Assembly (NCBI RefSeq): GCF_000272105.2
Contig: NZ_AJZD02000183.1
Coordinates: 1-64,000, forward strand
Source of the DNA: Vibrio splendidus 12E03
GTDB lineage: Bacteria; Pseudomonadota; Gammaproteobacteria; Enterobacterales; Vibrionaceae
Direction of reading: 5' to 3'
Length of the DNA: 64,000 nucleotides
The notes under the pieces are model-generated. The model was given only the letters and a program-made list of their open reading frames with translations. It had not been told where the DNA came from and made no database searches. How positions within the stretch are numbered: position 1 is the stretch's first letter; the number at the start of each line of letters is the position of its first letter. Below, piece after piece: positions 8,865-17,747 of this stretch. Position numbers and translations under genes: made by a program.

Positions 8865-10308
8865 GACTCTCTCGGTACTTTTTGTAGCGTCTGAAGTTGA
8901 AGGCTTGATTAAAAGTGGTGGCTTGGCTGATGTAGCCAAGGCACTACCGAAAGCGTTGCAAACACTCGAACAGGACGTTCGAGTGACTATCCCCGCATAT
9001 AGAAATATTCCAAACATTGATTCAGCAGAAGTTATTTTATCGACTGAACTCGATCATTGGCCTCATACGGCTTACCAAGTTAAAAAACTGAGCGTAGAAG
9101 GCGTTCCAGTTTTTGGTATTGAATGTGCCAAATATTTCGACCGTCAAGAAATGTACGCAGAAAACAATCAAGCTTATGCTGATAACGGAGAGCGCTTCTC
9201 GTTCTTCAGTGCAGCCTGTCTTGATATGCTTCCTAAGCTTGGTTTTCAACCGGATATCATTCATGCAAACGACTGGCATACTGGTTTTGTACCTTTCTTG
9301 CTTAAATCGCGTTATCAACAACACGATTTCTTTGAAAATACGCGCAGTGTTATCTCGATTCACAATGCGGTTTTCAAAGGTGTGTTTGCATACGACGAAC
9401 TGCAATTCCTACCTGAGATGCACAGCTACAATGTGCCGGAAGCTTCAGTGAGTGACACTCATGTCACTATGTTAAGAGCTGGCGTGATGTGTGCGGATAA
9501 AGTGAACGCAGTAAGTCCTACCTATGCAGAAGAGTTGAAAACGGAATTAGGTAGCCACGGTATGGCTGCAGAATTCCAACACAGATCGGCTGATCTGTTC
9601 GGCATTTTGAATGGGTGTGATTACGGGGCTTGGAACCCGGAAACAGACGCTTTCCTTCCTCGTAAATACAAAGCGACCAAGCATAGTATGGCTCGCGGAA
9701 AATCAGCTTGTAAGCAAAAGCTGCAACAAGACGTGGGTTTACCCGTTGCCGATTGCGCGGTTTATGGCATGGTTTGTCGCCTGACGAATCAGAAAGGTGT
9801 TCATTACTTACTGCCTATCATCGAACAGTTTTTGAAAAATGACCTTCAGATCGTGATTGTCGGTACTGGCGATCCGGTTTTGGCGAGTCAATTGAAAGAG
9901 CTATCAGCACTTCACTCAGATAAGTTCTCGTTCGTAGAAGCGTACAATAATGAACTTGCGCATTTGGTTGAAGCGGGCTCTGATTTCTTCTTGATGCCTT
10001 CGGAATTTGAACCGTGTGGTTTAAACCAAATCTACAGCATGGCTTACGGTACTTTGCCGATTGTTCGTTCTGTGGGAGGTTTAAAAGACAGCGTGAATGA
10101 TTACGATGAGGATCCTGAAGTCGCGACTGGGTTTGCTTTTGAAGAGCCAAAACCGCAAGCGCTATTAGCTGTGTTACATCGTTCATTATTGCTTTATGCA
10201 CAAAACCCATCTGAAATTAAGCGTGTCCAGCTTTATGCGATGCAGCAAGATTTTAGTTGGGAAGATGCGGCTAAAGAATACCTCACTATGTACCATTCAG
10301 CACTTTAA
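8854..10308 (+). CDS. glgA: Glycogen synthase (ADP-glucose type)
   Basis: Extends glycogen by adding glucosyl units from ADP-glucose (GT5 family, cytoplasmic). 484 residues, usual for the family. The N-terminal KSGGLADVAKALPKAL (about residue 22) carries the ADP-glucose binding KxGGL motif. HANDWHTGFVPFLL lies near 140. The C-terminal Rossmann half holds MPSEFEPCGLNQIYSMAYGT (about 380) with the catalytic Glu and GTLPIVRSVGGLKD. The start is TTG, overlapping the glgC stop, with a strong ribosome site. It is the last gene of the operon and is followed by a terminator. Confidence 0.95.
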   Translation: MVTKTLSVLFVASEVEGLIKSGGLADVAKALPKALQTLEQDVRVTIPAYRNIPNIDSAEVILSTELDHWPHTAYQVKKLSVEGVPVFGIECAKYFDRQEMYAENNQAYADNGERFSFFSAACLDMLPKLGFQPDIIHANDWHTGFVPFLLKSRYQQHDFFENTRSVISIHNAVFKGVFAYDELQFLPEMHSYNVPEASVSDTHVTMLRAGVMCADKVNAVSPTYAEELKTELGSHGMAAEFQHRSADLFGILNGCDYGAWNPETDAFLPRKYKATKHSMARGKSACKQKLQQDVGLPVADCAVYGMVCRLTNQKGVHYLLPIIEQFLKNDLQIVIVGTGDPVLASQLKELSALHSDKFSFVEAYNNELAHLVEAGSDFFLMPSEFEPCGLNQIYSMAYGTLPIVRSVGGLKDSVNDYDEDPEVATGFAFEEPKPQALLAVLHRSLLLYAQNPSEIKRVQLYAMQQDFSWEDAAKEYLTMYHSAL

Positions 10309-10363
10309 CTTGTTGACTTAGCATTAAAATTAGCTAGCGGACAACAACAGCTCGCAATAAATG

Positions 10364-10393
10364 AAGGCGCTCTAATCGTAGAGTGCCTTTTTT
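10364..10393 (+). terminator. glgCA terminator
   Basis: Stem AAGGCGCTCTA/TAGAGTGCCTT with one mismatch, a four-base loop and a T-tract. Confidence 0.88.
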
Positions 10394-10497
10394 ATTTCCT
10401 GGTCAGAGCACATCACGTTTACGAAGACAAAGCTTGCAAACTCATTTTAGTCAGGTAGAAAAGGTGGGGTAGGTATTCACATGACTAATGATAGGTT

Positions 10498-10526
10498 TGA
10501 CACTATTATCACTTAAAGTTCTTAAT
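10498..10526 (+). promoter_or_regulatory. Candidate sigma-70 promoter of the hydrolase gene
   Basis: Perfect -35 TTGACA (10498-10503), 17-base spacer, -10 CTTAAT (10521-10526). It would start transcription about 60 bases before the chosen ATG. Confidence 0.45.
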
Positions 10527-10594
10527 AGCGTGATATCCTTAGTCATCGCCTCGTGATGAGGCACAGCTCCATTCCAATAATTAAAGCGATAGGT

Positions 10595-11392
10595 ATGTCT
10601 GAGAGTTTACTATTTCATAAAACATTTACTCACCCTACGAGCGATGAGTGGGTTGTATTTGTGCATGGCGCAGGAGGCAGTTCCTCCATCTGGTTCAAGC
10701 AGATCAAAGCGTATAAACAGCACTTCAACTTACTTCTCATTGATCTGAGAGGGCATGGTAAATCAGACAATATACTTAAAGGGCTGATTTCGAATCGTTA
10801 TACGTTTAAATCGGTGACGCTTGATATTCTTAAAGTGTTAGACCATCTTAAAATCCGTTCTGCACATTTCGTCGGCATGTCTTTGGGTACGATTATTGTG
10901 CGTAACGTTGCCGAATTAGCGGCCGGTCGTGTACGCTCAATGGTGCTGGGTGGTGCCGTGACTAAACTCAACACTCGTTCTCAAGTCTTAATCAAGCTGG
11001 GTAACCTCAGCAAGCACATCATTCCTTATATGTGGTTATACAGCCTTTTTGCTTACGTTGTTATGCCACAAAAAAGCCAGAAAGAGTCTCGTCACCTGTT
11101 TATCCGTGAAGCGAAAAAACTGTGTCAAAAAGAGTTTAAACGATGGTTTATATTAACTGCTGATGTAAACCCATTGATGAAATATTTCAAAGACAGAGAG
11201 TTGCCGATTCCGACTTTGTATTTGATGGGTGAGCGAGATTACATGTTCATCAAACCAGTTAAAGAAATGGTCGCAGCGCATGAGTCGAGCGAGCTAGTAG
11301 AGATTCCGAATTGTGGGCACGTATGTAACGTGGAAAACCCTGAAGAGTTTAATCAGCGTTCGATTGCGTTTATTCAAAAACAAATCCAGTGA
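10595..11392 (+). CDS. Alpha/beta hydrolase
   Basis: A 265-residue soluble alpha/beta-hydrolase-fold protein. The oxyanion region is HGAGGSSSIWF near residue 25, DLRGHGKSDN follows near 52, the nucleophile elbow is GMSLGT near 95, and the triad is completed by Asp in YLMGERDYMF and His in NCGHVCNVENPEEF near the end. No signal peptide is present, so it is cytoplasmic. The substrate cannot be read from the sequence. The open frame begins 42 bases earlier (GTG/ATG at 10553/10556). I prefer the ATG at 10595 because the protein similarity seems to begin there, but the ribosome site is weak at both. It is a single gene between terminators. Confidence 0.8.
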   Translation: MSESLLFHKTFTHPTSDEWVVFVHGAGGSSSIWFKQIKAYKQHFNLLLIDLRGHGKSDNILKGLISNRYTFKSVTLDILKVLDHLKIRSAHFVGMSLGTIIVRNVAELAAGRVRSMVLGGAVTKLNTRSQVLIKLGNLSKHIIPYMWLYSLFAYVVMPQKSQKESRHLFIREAKKLCQKEFKRWFILTADVNPLMKYFKDRELPIPTLYLMGERDYMFIKPVKEMVAAHESSELVEIPNCGHVCNVENPEEFNQRSIAFIQKQIQ

Positions 11393-11436
11393 TTTTCTAA
11401 ACGCGAAATCAAAGATAATGATTGAATCGAATTGAA

Positions 11437-11474
11437 ATAAAAACGGGAAGCTAATTTTAGCTTCCCGTTTTTAT
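11437..11474. terminator. Bidirectional terminator
   Basis: Long stem AAACGGGAAGCTA/TAGCTTCCCGTTT with A-rich and T-rich flanks, between the converging hydrolase and DUF2007 genes. Confidence 0.9.
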
Positions 11475-11522
11475 TTGGAGGAGGTATCGGCCTAATTGTC
11501 TTATAAGGTCACTGAAACTCTG

Positions 11523-11840
11523 CTATTCGGGTGAAGCAGCACCGCACTGCCAACAAGAGCCGAATTGCGCTTCGTTGACTTCATGACACTCACCACAACG
11601 CCACTCTTCATAGATGATAGAATCTTGCTGTTTTTGGTAGTCATTGACGATTGTGCGAGCTTTACTGGCCAATTCTGGCTCATATAACCACACGTAAGGG
11701 TCAGTTTCTTCCGTAAATGGGATTTCCCCTTTCAATCCGAATAACCCTTCACCACGGACTTCACAGGCAATATTCTCGCTTTCTAACAATCCACAGATGA
11801 TATGAGCTTCTGTCGGATTCGATGCACTGAAGATTTTCAT
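11523..11840 (-). CDS. DUF2007 protein with C-terminal zinc ribbon
   Basis: A 105-residue cytoplasmic protein. Residues 1-67 look like a DUF2007 (putative signal-transducing, PII-like) domain: MKIFSASNPTEAHIICGLLES, then ACEVRGEGLFGLKGEIPF, then PYVWLYEPELASKARTIV. Residues about 80-102 form a zinc ribbon of the form C-x2-C...C-x2-C with a preceding Trp (WRCGEC...CWQCG). The function of these proteins is not established, and a ligand or protein-binding role is inference. It is probably co-transcribed with the DedA-like gene upstream (47-bp gap). Confidence 0.75.
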   Translation of the reverse strand: MKIFSASNPTEAHIICGLLESENIACEVRGEGLFGLKGEIPFTEETDPYVWLYEPELASKARTIVNDYQKQQDSIIYEEWRCGECHEVNEAQFGSCWQCGAASPE

Positions 11841-11887
11841 TGAAATAGAACCTTATTCGGCTATCTGTGTTGTTTGGCTATTATAAA

Positions 11888-12568
11888 TTATTCAGCTACG
11901 GGTGCTGAGCGAAACTTACCCATCAACCATTTAGCAACTATTGGGAATATCCCCAATAACGCAAATGACAATAGTACTGAAGGGGAGACGATGCCCGAAA
12001 GTGAATCAATTTCTGCGAGCTGAGTACCAGCATTCAAGAAAACCGCCGTCCCCGGTAACATCCCGATTTGACTCGTAATGTAGTAACGACTCACTGACAT
12101 CGGTGTTAGACCCATCAATAGGTTAATAAGGAAAAATGGGAATACAGGGATCAGACGCAGAGAAAATAGGTAAAACGCGCCGTCTTTTTCAACCCCCTTG
12201 TTAATCGTCGCCAATTTGTCACCAAACTTGGTTTGAATCCAGTCACGCAATAGGTAACGGCTACTTAAGAAGGCTAAAGTCGCACCGATCGCACTCGCGA
12301 AAGATACCAGCAGCAAGCTATTCCAGAAGCCAAATAGCGCGGCGCCTAATAGGGTCACAACAGCGGCACCAGGAATGGAGAAAGCTGTAATCATTACATA
12401 CGCGACAAAATAGATAGCGGCGGCAGCAATAAAGTTGCTGTCAATATAGTCATTTAACACAGCTTGTTGGGCCTTAGCATTTTCAAGCGTTAAGTATTGG
12501 CCGAAATTAATGCCTAACAACACGATGGTTACGACCAACACAATACCTAATATTATTTTCTTACTCAT
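11888..12568 (-). CDS. TVP38/TMEM64 (DedA-like) membrane protein
   Basis: A 226-residue polytopic inner-membrane protein of the SNARE-associated/DedA superfamily (TVP38/TMEM64 type). The first membrane segment is at residues 3-22. The core re-entrant motif includes FSIPGAAVVTLLGAALFGFW and SFASAIGATLAFLSSRYL, followed by RLIPVFPFFLINLLMGLT. Family members are implicated in lipid or undecaprenyl-phosphate handling and envelope homeostasis, but the substrate here is unknown. The open frame runs 74 codons further upstream, but that stretch is not protein-like and crosses the tfoY terminator. The ATG at 12568 has GAGGAAG nearby, so I start there. A DUF2007 gene follows. Confidence 0.85.
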   Translation of the reverse strand: MSKKIILGIVLVVTIVLLGINFGQYLTLENAKAQQAVLNDYIDSNFIAAAAIYFVAYVMITAFSIPGAAVVTLLGAALFGFWNSLLLVSFASAIGATLAFLSSRYLLRDWIQTKFGDKLATINKGVEKDGAFYLFSLRLIPVFPFFLINLLMGLTPMSVSRYYITSQIGMLPGTAVFLNAGTQLAEIDSLSGIVSPSVLLSFALLGIFPIVAKWLMGKFRSAPVAE

Positions 12569-12646
12569 TGATACTTCCTCTAAATTTTCAATGCATACCG
12601 ATAGTATAGATAGACAGGCAAAGCATAGATTAACTTTCACCAGATA

Positions 12647-12672
12647 TAAAAAAAGCCGCAGTAAATGCGGCT
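12647..12672 (-). terminator. tfoY terminator
   Basis: Stem AGCCGCA/TGCGGCT with a five-base loop. On the minus strand it is followed by a run of T. Confidence 0.88.
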
Positions 12673-12702
12673 TAGTTATGTATATAGATTGCACTGACAA
12701 AG

Positions 12703-13293
12703 TTAATTGACGCGATTGATAAGCTCTTCGCGACGCTGCTGCGGTATAACAGACCAATGTGTACCATTGATCGCGCCTTCTAGCGCCCAAAGTAATTCAA
12801 TACTGACAGAAGACGCATGCGATTCTTTGATGGCGTTAAATGCGTTTACAGAGCCAGATTCATATAAACGTTCTACAGAATCGATGCCTGCCTTTTTCAA
12901 CATACGCTCGGTAGCGAGTCGAAGATTAGGCAGATCTTTGAGTCGGGTCGGCTTAGCAGAAGACTGCTCAGCTTTTTCTTCTTTAGCAAAACCTAGAGAC
13001 GTGGTTGCAAGCTGCAAGATTTTCTCTTGGTCTTGCCAGAGGCCTTCAGGTAAAGCGAAATATTTAGTAACGACAGGGAAACCACGTTTTTTGTAGACGT
13101 ACGGTTGAAACCCTTGTTGTTCGAATTGTTTCGTTGTGCCTTTGTCTGCGCGTATGTGCAACTGGTCATTTACAACCAGAGCAAACATAGTGTCATCAGC
13201 AAAAAGACCGAAGCCACCAAACATTGAGCGTGATTTTATTTTTCCTAGGGACTCAAATAACTTCATCGAGTCCTTTAGTATCGGTTTATCCAT
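12703..13293 (-). CDS. tfoY: TfoX/Sxy family regulator, TfoY
   Basis: A 196-residue cytoplasmic regulator with two recognisable parts. The TfoX N-terminal domain covers residues 1-100, including [19 protein letters not shown] and [18 protein letters not shown]. The TfoX C-terminal helix-hairpin domain covers about 115-190, including [20 protein letters not shown] and [15 protein letters not shown]. Vibrios carry two paralogues: TfoX, the chitin-induced competence activator, and TfoY, which acts on motility and type VI secretion. I call TfoY because a cyclic di-GMP riboswitch lies directly upstream, as known for tfoY in V. cholerae (the Vc2 aptamer). The gene neighbour purR also fits my memory of that locus. 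Without an alignment the paralogue call rests on this context. Confidence 0.85.
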   Translation of the reverse strand: MDKPILKDSMKLFESLGKIKSRSMFGGFGLFADDTMFALVVNDQLHIRADKGTTKQFEQQGFQPYVYKKRGFPVVTKYFALPEGLWQDQEKILQLATTSLGFAKEEKAEQSSAKPTRLKDLPNLRLATERMLKKAGIDSVERLYESGSVNAFNAIKESHASSVSIELLWALEGAINGTHWSVIPQQRREELINRVN

Positions 13294-13346
13294 GTTATTT
13301 ATCTCGGTGTATTTGAACTACGCCACCAAATAAGCAGGTCCGAGAG

Positions 13347-13376
13347 ATTAGCAAAATGTTGCAATTAAATTGTCAA
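13347..13376 (-). promoter_or_regulatory. Candidate promoter between riboswitch and tfoY
   Basis: On the minus strand: -35 TTGACA (13371-13376), 18-base spacer, -10 GCTAAT (13347-13352). A transcript from here would lack the riboswitch, allowing tfoY expression without cyclic di-GMP sensing. Confidence 0.5.
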
Positions 13377-13419
13377 TAAGCCGTAAATTACCAAATTATT
13401 AGTAGTTACTGCATTTTGC

Positions 13420-13509
13420 CATCGGTAACCCCGCTACCATACCAACGAGTGGTTTAGGCCGGAAGCTTTGCGTCTCACTCTTTCGAGTGGTTTGCCCTGT
13501 GCGTGACTG
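13420..13509 (-). promoter_or_regulatory. Cyclic di-GMP-I (GEMM) riboswitch
   Basis: The minus strand carries the full GEMM-I pattern. P1a starts with CAGTCACGCACAGGGCAAACC. The P1b hairpin is capped by a CGAAAG GNRA-type tetraloop (CACTCGAAAGAGTG). The GACGCAAAGC joining segment is followed by the CCGGCCTAAACC tetraloop-receptor side. A second hairpin follows, and GGTAGCGGGGTTACCGATG closes. These blocks match the V. cholerae Vc2 aptamer almost base for base apart from the distal P2 arm. It lies 126 bases before the tfoY ATG. No intrinsic terminator is evident between aptamer and gene, so control of translation or of RNA stability is more likely than attenuation. Confidence 0.95.
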
Positions 13510-13623
13510 ATTGAATAGAATAAAGTTTTTGTTGAATGAAGCTCACAGTTGATATTTCAAAATGTGATATTGCTTCAATTAATGATCTTTCTGTTGTGCA
13601 TCTGGGTTCATTATAGTTGCTGA

Positions 13624-13650
13624 TAAAAAAAGCGCACCTAAAGGTGCGCT
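13624..13650 (-). terminator. purR terminator
   Basis: Stem AGCGCACC/GGTGCGCT with loop TAAA. Seven T residues follow on the minus strand. It separates purR transcription from the riboswitch leader. Confidence 0.9.
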
Positions 13651-13676
13651 TGATGAAATTAAACTCGAATTATCAA

Positions 13677-14681
13677 TTAATTTAACGTTTTAACTGTACT
13701 TCGTTCAACAATTTCAGGGTGCATTTCGAAGACGCGTTTTTCGTGGTCTTTGTCTTTGATGCGCTCTAATAGAATTTCGAATGCATTCTTACCAACACGA
13801 CGTTTTGGTTGGTGAACGGTCGTTAGCGGCGGAGAGAAGTATTCAGCCAGTTCGATATTGTCGTAACCGATCACTGAGATATCTTCTGGAATGCGAATGC
13901 CTTTTTCTTGCAGGCGGCTCATTAAGCCGAGTGCCATTGTGTCGTTAAAGCAGAATACCGCTGTTGGACGATCTTCCATCTCAACGATTTGTTCTGCAGC
14001 AAGAACAGCCGTATCACACTCGAAGTTACCTTCGATGATCATATTTTCATCAGCAGAAATCTTTGCTTCATTCAGTGCGCGCTTGTAACCGGCAATACGT
14101 TCAACACATGCTGCTTTGTCTAAGTGGCCACTTAAACATGCAATCTTAGAGTGACCGCGTTCAATAAGGTATTTGGTCGCTAGGTAGCCACCTTCTTCAG
14201 AGTTATCGATGATCTTATCAGCCTGAGAGCTCTCTGGGCCCCAGTCCATGATAACTTTAGGGATGTCAGCGTGACGGTCTAACATCTCTCTTAGTTCTTC
14301 AGTTAGGTCAGAACACATAACTAAGATGCCATCTACACGTTTCTCTGCAAGCATTCGAATATAGTCACGTTGCTTCTCATAGATACCGCCCGTATTACAC
14401 AGGATCAAAGTGTAACCTTGACGGTAGCAGTAGCTCTCAACACCATCGATAACTTCAGAGAAGAATAGGTTAGTTGATTGAGTCACTAGCATGCCGATGG
14501 TGCGTGTTGTATTACACTTCAAACTACGAGCGACAGCACTTGGTGCATAGTTCAGTTCATCTACGGCTTTGTTTACTTTTTCTTGAGTTGCTTCTGCAAC
14601 AAAGCGAGTTTTGTTGATTACGTGAGAAACGGTTGTTGTTGATACGCCGGCTAAGCGAGCGACATCTTTTATAGTGGCCAT
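13677..14681 (-). CDS. purR: Purine nucleotide synthesis repressor PurR
   Basis: A 334-residue LacI-family repressor. The N-terminal helix-turn-helix is [26 protein letters not shown] with the hinge helix SAVARSLK near residue 48. A periplasmic-binding-like ligand domain follows, with [20 protein letters not shown] near 60, [12 protein letters not shown] near 146, and [19 protein letters not shown] near 220. These match E. coli PurR, which binds DNA when hypoxanthine or guanine is bound and represses purine biosynthesis. Length fits (E. coli 341). It is transcribed toward tfoY but closed off by its own terminator. Upstream there is only a half-site resembling a Pur box. Confidence 0.93.
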   Translation of the reverse strand: MATIKDVARLAGVSTTTVSHVINKTRFVAEATQEKVNKAVDELNYAPSAVARSLKCNTTRTIGMLVTQSTNLFFSEVIDGVESYCYRQGYTLILCNTGGIYEKQRDYIRMLAEKRVDGILVMCSDLTEELREMLDRHADIPKVIMDWGPESSQADKIIDNSEEGGYLATKYLIERGHSKIACLSGHLDKAACVERIAGYKRALNEAKISADENMIIEGNFECDTAVLAAEQIVEMEDRPTAVFCFNDTMALGLMSRLQEKGIRIPEDISVIGYDNIELAEYFSPPLTTVHQPKRRVGKNAFEILLERIKDKDHEKRVFEMHPEIVERSTVKTLN

Positions 14682-14787
14682 GGTTTTATCCTATTAGAAG
14701 CTACTTTCCCAAAGTACGGAATAAAGTAGCCGTTAAGCTACCTAACTAAGAGCTTAAATTTGTAGGGCTCTTTGGGTACTAAAGTGC

Positions 14788-14816
14788 TAAAAAACAAAAA
14801 ACCGCTATTGAGCGGC
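14788..14816 (-). terminator. Terminator-like hairpin between torD and purR
   Basis: Stem CCGCT/AGCGG with loop ATTG. The minus strand then reads a long T-rich run. It is probably a back-up terminator for torD. Confidence 0.6.
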
Positions 14817-14924
14817 TTGTCTTAACACCGAAATGCTCTGAACTTTAATAAGCATAGCATTTCGTGAATGTTTCATATTTTATCGTTTGCGGTCACAATT
14901 TTAGACTGACTAGAAATTACTCGC

Positions 14925-14955
14925 AATAAAATTCACCCAGAAATCCGGGTGAATT
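14925..14955 (-). terminator. torD terminator hairpin
   Basis: Nine-pair stem AATTCACCC/GGGTGAATT with an eight-base loop, 41 bases after the torD stop. A short T-rich stretch follows on the minus strand. Confidence 0.7.
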
Positions 14956-14996
14956 GTCACATTCTACTGAATTTATTTACCTAGTCATCCAATAAG

Positions 14997-15644
14997 CTAT
15001 TCACCAGCTAAATATTGAGTGTCTAATTGACAGAATGCGAGTAGCAAAGATGAGACGGAGGCGTAGAAACCGAATTCATCAACGTCATGACATTTCACGT
15101 TGAACTTTGGTACCCAAGTCAGCAGTTGTTGTTCGATAAACTGCTGTTGAACGGCAAATGAATTCTCTAGCTCTTCTTCAATATCCGTTTCGTTTGAACG
15201 AATGATCAAGTTACCAAGGAAATCGAGTTCGATAGCAATGTGGTCTGCTGGCTCTTTTAGATCTTGGTTCACCACTAAATTGTGCTTAGCCATGATCTCT
15301 TCCATATCTTTTGCAGGCTTATCATTCAAAAGGCCAGTTTCACCGATATACATAGAAGCGTAAGGAAGAGCACCGTGTTTATCTGTTTTTAAGAAAAGAT
15401 CGCAAAAGTCTGCAGACAATTCTAGTTGAGCATCTTCACGTGTTTGTAGGCGGTTAAGCGCATCCACTAGCTTATCAATCGCTGGCTTTAGTGTTTCATT
15501 TTCGCCTAGACCAGTTAGGAAAGAACGAATTTCAACAGAGTGGTAGTGATCGAGTTCTTCTTGAGTCAGTTCTTTGGCGAACAAGCTTGATAGCCACCAG
15601 TATATTTCTGCTCTTTGCTCGTTGAACGCTTTCGTATCTTTCAT
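14997..15644 (-). CDS. torD: Molecular chaperone TorD
   Basis: A 215-residue all-helical cytoplasmic chaperone of the TorD/DmsD family, which binds the twin-arginine signal of the molybdoenzyme TorA and helps cofactor insertion and export. The N-terminal helix [16 protein letters not shown] is visible. So are the [10 protein letters not shown] region near residue 75, the conserved [13 protein letters not shown] near 95, and [17 protein letters not shown] near 133 (the family E-P-x-D-H motif). It is divergent from torR. No torA, torC or torS is in the window, so the TMAO reductase that it serves must be elsewhere. Confidence 0.88.
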   Translation of the reverse strand: MKDTKAFNEQRAEIYWWLSSLFAKELTQEELDHYHSVEIRSFLTGLGENETLKPAIDKLVDALNRLQTREDAQLELSADFCDLFLKTDKHGALPYASMYIGETGLLNDKPAKDMEEIMAKHNLVVNQDLKEPADHIAIELDFLGNLIIRSNETDIEEELENSFAVQQQFIEQQLLTWVPKFNVKCHDVDEFGFYASVSSLLLAFCQLDTQYLAGE

Positions 15645-15901
15645 TTAAATAATCCTAATATCATCTTTCGTCATACTTAGGGTATGAAGGCTAACTAAAC
15701 AGTGATACTTATCGAACACAAAGTCACTCGTTAGTAGTAATACCTATATTGAATTGCGATGGACGATAAATAGCAAGGTTTAAGATTGTCTTGTATCAAA
15801 AAAAATCCATGTTTCTGGCTTTTATCTTCTGTACCACTAGAATTGTTACTAGTTATGAATAGAATAGTCACTGAAACTATTAAATAAGAAAAGTGGTGTA
15901 G

Positions 15902-16615
15902 ATGAGCTATCACGTATTAGTCGTAGAAGATGATGTGGTAACCCGCAGTAAACTGGTTGGATACTTCCAGAACGAGGGTTATACAGTGAGCGAAGCAGAA
16001 AGCGGCGCTCAAATGAGAAACGTGTTAGAAGAAAACAACGTTGACCTCATTATGCTGGACATCAACTTACCAGGCGAAGATGGATTGATGCTAACTCGCG
16101 AATTACGCAGTCAATCAGACATTGGAATTATTTTAGTTACTGGACGCACGGATAGCATCGACAAGATCGTTGGCCTTGAAATGGGCGCTGACGATTACGT
16201 TACTAAACCCTTCGAACTTCGCGAGTTATTAGTTCGAGTTAAAAACCTACTTTGGCGTATCTCTGCTGCTCGTAAAACAGCAGCGGGCGCTGTAGAAGAA
16301 ACATCAGATGAGTCTGTGGTTCGTTTTGGTGAGTGGACATTTGATATCCCTCGTCGTGCGTTAAGCAAAAACGGCGAACCGGTGAAACTGACCAAAGCAG
16401 AATACGAACTGCTAGTGGCGTTGTCTTCTTACCCTAACCAAGTATTAAGCCGCGAACGTATTCTGAATATGATCAGTCACCGAGTGGACGCGCCTAATGA
16501 CCGTACTATCGACGTGCTGATTCGTCGTATGCGTGCAAAAATGGAGTTCGATCCTAAGAACCCACAAATTTTTGTGACGGTTCACGGTGAAGGTTACATG
16601 TTCGCTGGTGATTGA
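15902..16615 (+). CDS. torR: Two-component response regulator TorR
   Basis: A 237-residue OmpR/PhoB-family regulator. The receiver domain is at residues 1-120, with the acidic pair in VVEDDVV, phospho-acceptor Asp in MLDINLPGEDG near 53, and Lys in YVTKPFELREL. The winged-helix domain is at about 140-235 and ends VTVHGEGYMFAGD. VGLEMGADDYVTKP and LRELLVRVKNLLWRI match E. coli TorR better than ArcA. TorR activates TMAO respiration genes in response to TorS. The partner kinase is not here, but torD is divergent next door, which supports the name. A terminator follows 41 bases downstream. Confidence 0.88.
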   Translation: MSYHVLVVEDDVVTRSKLVGYFQNEGYTVSEAESGAQMRNVLEENNVDLIMLDINLPGEDGLMLTRELRSQSDIGIILVTGRTDSIDKIVGLEMGADDYVTKPFELRELLVRVKNLLWRISAARKTAAGAVEETSDESVVRFGEWTFDIPRRALSKNGEPVKLTKAEYELLVALSSYPNQVLSRERILNMISHRVDAPNDRTIDVLIRRMRAKMEFDPKNPQIFVTVHGEGYMFAGD

Positions 16616-16656
16616 TTTCCTTCGGGAGTGATTAATTAACAACGACATTTAAACGT

Positions 16657-16693
16657 AAAAAGCCGAGACATCATTGATGTCTCGGCTTTTTTA
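16657..16693 (+). terminator. torR terminator
   Basis: Stem AAAAGCCGAGACATC/GATGTCTCGGCTTTT with a three-base loop and a T-tract. It may also serve the converging elyC. Confidence 0.93.
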
Positions 16694-16780
16694 TTACTCA
16701 GCTTTTACTGTTAACGACCAGAGAATCTACAAATACTTGGCGACTCTGTCTGCTCAGATGAGTTTAAAGATTCAATGGGC

Positions 16781-17632
16781 TTATTGAGGCTGAGCCGCAG
16801 AAACGTCACCGTCATCTTCAATTAAGCTGGAAGCTTCTGGAATAACAGGCTCTTCAACAATGTCATTGCTTGTATCTAGCCAATCACGCAGGCTTTGCCA
16901 AACCAATCCCATGGTTTCGTGCCAGTAACGCTCAGTCTGCTCAAGGTAAAGAGCTTTTGGCATGTACTTGTTCCAAGGCTCAACAATACCTTCTTGTGCA
17001 AGGTAGTTAGTTGGTGCCGGCAGTGGTTTCATTCCAGCAGCATTGAATTCGTTCAGTGCGCGAGTCATATGGCTCGCTGAAGTCACCAACACCATTCTTT
17101 TATTCTTAACGAACGCAGCGGCTTGGCGTGCTTCTTCCCAGGTGTCTTTTGCTGTTTCAAGCAGAATGATGTTTGGCTTTGCTACGCCAAGTGCTAATGC
17201 AACTTTAGCCATCATTCTTGCGTTACTGACTTCAGTGCCTGCGCCATAGCCAGACAAAATGAGTTTTGCACCAGGATAAAGACGTAGAATACGAATCCCT
17301 TCACTTAAACGCATCAGGCCGGTGCGGCTAAGTTCTGATGTCGGTGGAATTTGGTCGTCTACGACGTGACCACTTCCGAGAACCATCACGTAATCGACGG
17401 TTTCATCGACAGGTAAAAATGCGGTGTGTTGCCTTTCCATTGGCATTAAAAGTTGACTAGAAACTGGTTGGAAAGCGATTAGGAAAATACCACATAGGGC
17501 TGAAAGGGTGATTAGACAACCCGTCTTCCTTTTGGTAGTAAACATCACTAGGGCTAAACCCAGAAAAGCGAGAATTAACATTGCTGGCAGTGGCATCAAT
17601 AGCGAAGACACTACTTTTTTCAGCTCAAACAT
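16781..17632 (-). CDS. elyC: Envelope biogenesis factor ElyC (DUF218)
   Basis: A 283-residue inner-membrane protein of the DUF218 (SanA/YdcF/ElyC) family. Two membrane segments lie near residues 10-30 and 40-58, and the DUF218 domain starts at DYVMVLGSGHVVDD near 82. Later motifs are GAKLILSGYGAG, ETAKDTWEEARQAA and VLVTSASHMTRAL. The start MFELKKVVSSLLMPLP matches E. coli ElyC, and the E. coli gene order elyC-cmoM-mukF is kept, which supports both the name and the start. The open frame extends 33 codons upstream with unconvincing sequence. ElyC is linked to undecaprenyl-phosphate metabolism and peptidoglycan assembly. Here it is divergent from cmoM, whereas in E. coli I recall the same neighbourhood. 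Confidence 0.85.
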   Translation of the reverse strand: MFELKKVVSSLLMPLPAMLILAFLGLALVMFTTKRKTGCLITLSALCGIFLIAFQPVSSQLLMPMERQHTAFLPVDETVDYVMVLGSGHVVDDQIPPTSELSRTGLMRLSEGIRILRLYPGAKLILSGYGAGTEVSNARMMAKVALALGVAKPNIILLETAKDTWEEARQAAAFVKNKRMVLVTSASHMTRALNEFNAAGMKPLPAPTNYLAQEGIVEPWNKYMPKALYLEQTERYWHETMGLVWQSLRDWLDTSNDIVEEPVIPEASSLIEDDGDVSAAQPQ

Positions 17633-17747
17633 ATCCGAATAGTCCGAAAAAACATCACTTAGTAGTAAAAAGAGACATCGCCTCTTTATTCCTGAAATTC
17701 CTGTGACAGAATAGCAGGCACGATAGGACATAATAACTCAAGTAGCC

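Noticed and set aside
12569-12790. 74-codon upstream extension of the DedA-like gene
   Set aside because: Not protein-like, overlaps the tfoY gene and terminator, and the ATG at 12568 has a good ribosome site.
14884-14892. Pur box upstream of purR
   Set aside because: Only one half (CGCAAACG) matches; the other half is AT-rich and unlike the operator.
15853-15862. TorR box between torD and torR
   Set aside because: TTATGAATAG resembles the decamer on the minus strand, but it is a single copy with two mismatches.
15902-16615. Response regulator as ArcA
   Set aside because: The linker and C-terminal words match TorR better, and torD is adjacent.
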